Below are positions 5,167-7,986 of a stretch of DNA of 7,986 nucleotides, one piece after another. Within the stretch, counting starts at the first letter, position 1. Every line of letters begins with the position of its first letter. The notes beneath the pieces are model-generated. The model was not told where the DNA came from and did no database searches. It saw nothing but the letters and a program-made list of their open reading frames with translations. Source of the DNA: Gammaproteobacteria bacterium (lineage in GTDB: Bacteria > Pseudomonadota > Gammaproteobacteria > SMWH01); NCBI GenBank assembly GCA_004357005.1, contig SMWH01000093.1:1-7986 (forward strand). The letters are read 5' to 3'. A program made the position numbers and the translations under genes.

Positions 5167-7128
5167 ATGAACGCATCCGGAAAACGTGATTTTCGGCCCG
5201 TCCTCGGTCTGCTGGCGCTGATTGTCCTGTTGCGCGCGGCGCTGGCGCTGCGTTTGCAGCTGTTCGGGGATGAGGCCTTCTACTGGCAGGCCGGGCGGCA
5301 ACTGGCCCTGGCCTACAGCGACATCCCCTTCGTGACGGCGCTGCTGACCAAACTGGGGTCCGGGCTGCTGCCGGGTGAATACCTCGGGGTGCGGCTGATG
5401 TTTCTGTTGCTGGGGTTGCTGACGCCCCTGCTGATTTACCGCCTTGCCAGGGAGATCGGGGTGGGACGCCCGTGGTTGGCTGCCGGTGCGTCCTTGTGCA
5501 TGCCGTTGCTGGCGCTCAATGGTGTGTTGGCGCTCCCGGAAGTGCCTCTGCTGTTCGCCGCGTTGATGTTCATATTGGGCGGTGTACGACTGATCCAGTC
5601 GGACGGTGGCAGAGGATGGTTGCTGGCCGGTCTGGGGGCGGCCCTGGGTCTGGCGACTCATTATCGTTTTGCCGTGGTCATCATCGCGGCCGGCGTCTTT
5701 GTGCTGGGGAGCCGGGACGGGCGCGCTTTGCTTCGCCATTCCCGGGTGTGGATCGGAATCGCGATCGCGGCGATCGGCCTCATACCCATCGTGTGGTTCA
5801 ACCTGGGTCACGAGTTCGGGGGTTTGCGTTTTCAGTTCGTGGATCGCCACCCCTGGTCCTTCCAACTCGAAGGCCTGGTGCAACCGCTGGTTCAGTTCCT
5901 GGTCGTGACGCCGCCGTTGTTCGTGGTTCTCATGGTATCGCTGGTTCATGCGCTGAAACGCGCCCGACGCGGTGACGCGGTGGCGGGGTTTCTCGCCAGC
6001 ATGGCTGTCGTGCCGCTTCTGATTTTTTTCCTGGCGGGACTCTGGGCGGACCTGGAACGGACCTCGTTTCACTGGCCGTTGGTGGCTTACCTGCCGCTCC
6101 TGGCGCTGCTGCCGGACGTGCTGGACGCGTGGCGCGGCCGGCGCTGGTACCGGGGGGTGTTGGTTTCGATCCCGGTGGTGGGCTTGTCGGGCGCGGCGGT
6201 GTTGTTCGCCTGGTTGCTGACGGCGACTCTCCCTGCCTTTCTGGAACGTCATAGCACCGCCAAATGGTTTCCCGCCAATTTCACCGGCTGGCAGGCGGCG
6301 GCGGATCGCACTCGCTACTGGCTGACGGAAACGGGAAGTGATCGGGTTATGGCTCGTGCCAGCGCATCGCCCGGGGCAGCGCGTGACGGCGGGGTTCTGG
6401 AGGGTACTCAGGCCAGGTTCGCGGCAGCAGGCGGCGATGGGGCTCTGTTGGCCGACAACTTCATGCTGGCTGCCGAGCTCGATTTTGAATTGCAGGACCG
6501 GTCCGTGGATTTCGTGCTCGACAATTCCTTGAACCGCAAACACGGGCGTGCCCTGCAGTTGGCGATATGGCAACGGGACGAAGCGGCTTTGCGGGCTGCG
6601 ATGCCTGTCACCGGCCTGCTCGTGGTGGAGGCGACCGCCGTGGAGTTTCAGGACCGGCCCGCCTGGTTGCGTCGCATCTGCAAGTTATTTCCGGGCGTCG
6701 AAGTTCTCGATGAACTCGTGCTGTATCACGGCCGGAAACGGTTTTTGTTCCTGCGGGTTCATAGCGACGGAAAGCATTGCCAGCTGCCGAGTTTTGCCTA
6801 TCTGGACGAACCGTTTGCGGGGGACGAGCTTGAAGGCGAAGTGGTGGTCAGTGGTTGGGCCTTCAACGATGGTGGCGGTATAGAGAATGTCGAACTGCTC
6901 GTTGATGGTGAAGTTGTTGGCGAGCTCGAATACGGTGCGGCGTATCCGGGGGTTCTGGGAGTGTTTCCGGGATCCACGGATCCAAATCACCCGGATGTGG
7001 GTTTCTCAGGACGCTGGGATGCTTCTGCATTGCCGGCGGGGCCACATGAACTGGCGATCCGTGTGATCGCCGCCGATGGCGCCGGTCGGGTCACCGAACA
7101 CCGGGTGATTCACATCACCGGCCAGTAG
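5167..7128 (+). CDS. GT39/ArnT-like polytopic glycosyltransferase with a C-terminal Ig-like domain
   Basis: 653 residues. The N-terminal half is a PMT_2/ArnT-like membrane glycosyltransferase. After a first membrane segment (11-28) comes GDEAFYWQAGRQLALAYSDI (34-53), with the acidic pair Asp35-Glu36 in the first periplasmic loop, where this superfamily has its catalytic Asp. A second acidic motif, LPEVPLLF (123-130, Glu125), and SFHWPLVAYLPLLALLP (300-316) are also typical. About nine hydrophobic segments run to residue 353. Residues 357-540 are soluble and presumably periplasmic. Residues about 545-653 look like a bacterial Ig-like domain: VVVSGWAFNDGG (559-570), then VELLVDGEVVGE, FPGSTDPNHPDVGF (600-613), and a PAGPHELAIRVIAADGAG strand pair. 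Such enzymes use polyprenyl-phosphate sugars to glycosylate lipids or proteins on the outer face of the inner membrane; donor and acceptor are unknown here. The gene stands alone, diverging from the ATPase operon. The ATG at 5167 has only a weak ribosome-binding site, but no in-frame start codon lies just upstream. Confidence 0.85.
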   Translation: MNASGKRDFRPVLGLLALIVLLRAALALRLQLFGDEAFYWQAGRQLALAYSDIPFVTALLTKLGSGLLPGEYLGVRLMFLLLGLLTPLLIYRLAREIGVGRPWLAAGASLCMPLLALNGVLALPEVPLLFAALMFILGGVRLIQSDGGRGWLLAGLGAALGLATHYRFAVVIIAAGVFVLGSRDGRALLRHSRVWIGIAIAAIGLIPIVWFNLGHEFGGLRFQFVDRHPWSFQLEGLVQPLVQFLVVTPPLFVVLMVSLVHALKRARRGDAVAGFLASMAVVPLLIFFLAGLWADLERTSFHWPLVAYLPLLALLPDVLDAWRGRRWYRGVLVSIPVVGLSGAAVLFAWLLTATLPAFLERHSTAKWFPANFTGWQAAADRTRYWLTETGSDRVMARASASPGAARDGGVLEGTQARFAAAGGDGALLADNFMLAAELDFELQDRSVDFVLDNSLNRKHGRALQLAIWQRDEAALRAAMPVTGLLVVEATAVEFQDRPAWLRRICKLFPGVEVLDELVLYHGRKRFLFLRVHSDGKHCQLPSFAYLDEPFAGDELEGEVVVSGWAFNDGGGIENVELLVDGEVVGELEYGAAYPGVLGVFPGSTDPNHPDVGFSGRWDASALPAGPHELAIRVIAADGAGRVTEHRVIHITGQ

Positions 7129-7138
7129 GAGAGGCTTT

Positions 7139-7171
7139 TGCAGGAGCGGCATCTTGCCGCGACTACCGGCG
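7139..7171. repeat. REP-like extragenic palindrome between convergent genes
   Basis: The sequence GCAGGAGCGGCATCTTGCCGC has a perfect 6-bp stem GCGGCA (7146-7151) and TGCCGC (7155-7160) closing a TCT loop, with the flanks GGA before and GAC after. This matches the GTAGGAGCGGC...GCCGCGA pattern of REP elements seen in many copies in pseudomonads, xanthomonads and related gammaproteobacteria. It lies in the 44-base gap between the stop codons of two convergent genes, the usual REP position. There it could act as a bidirectional transcription block or stabilise mRNA 3' ends. No T-run follows, so it is not a classic intrinsic terminator. Only one copy lies in this window. Confidence 0.6.
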
Positions 7172-7172
7172 A

Positions 7173-7986
7173 TCACAGCCAGAAACGCGCGCCGACTTCC
7201 GCGGAACGGAACAACCACACCGGCAACACCAGCAGTGGCAGGGGTGCGAGCACCGCATGCGATACCGCCAGCGGCAACCACGCGCGGAAACGCAGAAACA
7301 ACAGGGCCCATAACGTTCCCAGTACCAGGGTTCCGCTCATCAGCGCGAAGTTCGGGAAATGGATCGCGCCAAACATGAGTCCGGTCAGAAGCGCCGCCGC
7401 TTCCGGTCTGCGCACGATTCTCTCCCACCGCGAGGCGAGGAACGGGCCAAGCAACAACTGCTGGATCAGCGCCCAAGGGAGATAAGCGACTGCTTCGCCC
7501 GGCCATGCAGCGACCGTCGCGCCGGTGTAACCGCCGGCAACAATCAGTGCGATCGCCACGACGCCTGTCAGCCCCATGGCCCACAGCCACGCACGCCGAT
7601 TCCCGAATTCCCCGAAATCCTTCTCCCGCCGGACCGACAGCAGGGCAAATCCCAGCAGCGCAATGGTCCACACCAGTGCCCAGGGCGGGGGCGCGGTGAG
7701 ATCCGGGATCAGCGCCAGGAGTACCGCGCCACCGATGGCGGCGATGAGCAGATCGCCCGCGGCGCGCGCGCGTGGCGGCTGCCCCCTGCCGATCACCAGC
7801 CAGATGGCGCACAGGAACACAAATGCCGCCGTCATCAGCCGGTTTCGCAATCGGGCTTCCGGGTCAGCCGCGGATGGCGAGAGGCGGGCGGGTTCCGGAG
7901 TACCGGCCAGATCGGAAATCTCGGGGGCGCGGGGAAACAAAATGGCATCCGGCGTGCGGGTGCGCACATGGTCGCGAAACCACAGC
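7173..7986 (-). CDS. CPBP-family (CAAX protease/Abi) membrane protein, N-terminus beyond the window
   Basis: The minus-strand frame stops at 7173-7175 and stays open to the right edge. A GTG at 7967 would give 264 residues, but it has no visible ribosome-binding site. The frame continues upstream as LWFRDH, so the true start is probably outside. Numbered from that GTG, residues 1-43 are hydrophilic and Pro-rich, followed by about seven or eight membrane segments. The CPBP core is recognisable: a first helix PWALIQQLLLGPFLASRW (164-181), then GLMFGAIHFPNFAL (196-209) with the FxxxH histidine (His203), then LPLAVSHAVLAPL (231-243) with the third-motif histidine (His237). In canonical members the first helix carries EExxxR. 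Here Gln169-Gln170 replace both glutamates and the arginine position is Gly174, so proteolytic activity is doubtful. Members process prenylated proteins, peptides or sorting substrates, or act in immunity to bacteriocins. It converges with the glycosyltransferase gene, and its partner genes lie outside the window. Confidence 0.75.
   Translation of the reverse strand, partial: LWFRDHVRTRTPDAILFPRAPEISDLAGTPEPARLSPSAADPEARLRNRLMTAAFVFLCAIWLVIGRGQPPRARAAGDLLIAAIGGAVLLALIPDLTAPPPWALVWTIALLGFALLSVRREKDFGEFGNRRAWLWAMGLTGVVAIALIVAGGYTGATVAAWPGEAVAYLPWALIQQLLLGPFLASRWERIVRRPEAAALLTGLMFGAIHFPNFALMSGTLVLGTLWALLFLRFRAWLPLAVSHAVLAPLPLLVLPVWLFRSAEVGARFWL

Noticed and set aside
5134..6573. 479-codon minus-strand open frame, rich in Gln, Arg, His and Pro
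   Set aside because: It lies antisense inside the glycosyltransferase gene, has a composition typical of antisense translation of a GC-rich gene, and shows no domain or ribosome-binding site.
7006..7812. 268-codon minus-strand frame overlapping the CPBP gene
   Set aside because: It is in another frame of the same strand, Arg/Gly/Ala-rich with no membrane segments or motifs, while the CPBP frame shows a proper membrane topology and conserved histidines.
1..7986. CRISPR array, tRNA, rRNA or riboswitch
   Set aside because: I saw no regularly spaced repeats and no cloverleaf or rRNA-like sequence. The C-rich repeats near 600-700 are coding repeats of the lipoprotein tail.

Overview
This window looks like chromosomal DNA from a GC-rich gammaproteobacterium. 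The clearest taxonomic pointer is an Slp-family outer-membrane lipoprotein, a family found mainly in Gammaproteobacteria. A REP-like palindrome of the kind common in pseudomonads, xanthomonads and their relatives supports this. The genus cannot be read from the sequence.

Left edge (1 to about 560) is an accessory scar. It starts with the last 41 codons of a Fic-domain 'mobile mystery protein B'-like gene. One base after its stop codon comes an imperfect inverted repeat whose outer boxes resemble integron attC core sites (GCCTATC and GTTAGGC). Next comes the remnant of an IS3-family insertion sequence: a terminal-repeat-like end plus the last roughly 24 codons of its transposase on the minus strand. 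The rest, up to the lipoprotein gene, holds an 11-bp direct repeat and a 14-bp perfect palindrome, but no gene I can support.

Centre (563 to 5071, all minus strand) is one compact operon, in transcription order: a MoxR-type AAA+ ATPase, a DUF58 protein, a TgpA-like membrane transglutaminase, and an Slp-family lipoprotein. Gaps are 10 and 21 bases, and the last two genes overlap in an ATGA. The first three form a widespread module that probably acts on envelope proteins. The translationally coupled lipoprotein with a Trp/Gly/Pro/Tyr/Arg-rich tail is the unusual member and may be a partner or substrate of the transglutaminase.

Right part (5167 to 7986): a divergent gene encodes a GT39/ArnT-like polytopic glycosyltransferase with a C-terminal Ig-like domain. 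It is followed by a REP-like hairpin and a convergent CPBP-family (CAAX protease/Abi) membrane protein. That protein runs off the right edge and has glutamines where the catalytic glutamate pair is normally found.

I found no CRISPR array, tRNA, rRNA or complete mobile element. Nothing here is clearly an undescribed system. The best leads are the lipoprotein coupled to the transglutaminase operon, the attC-like cassette end, and the QQ variant of the CPBP protein.
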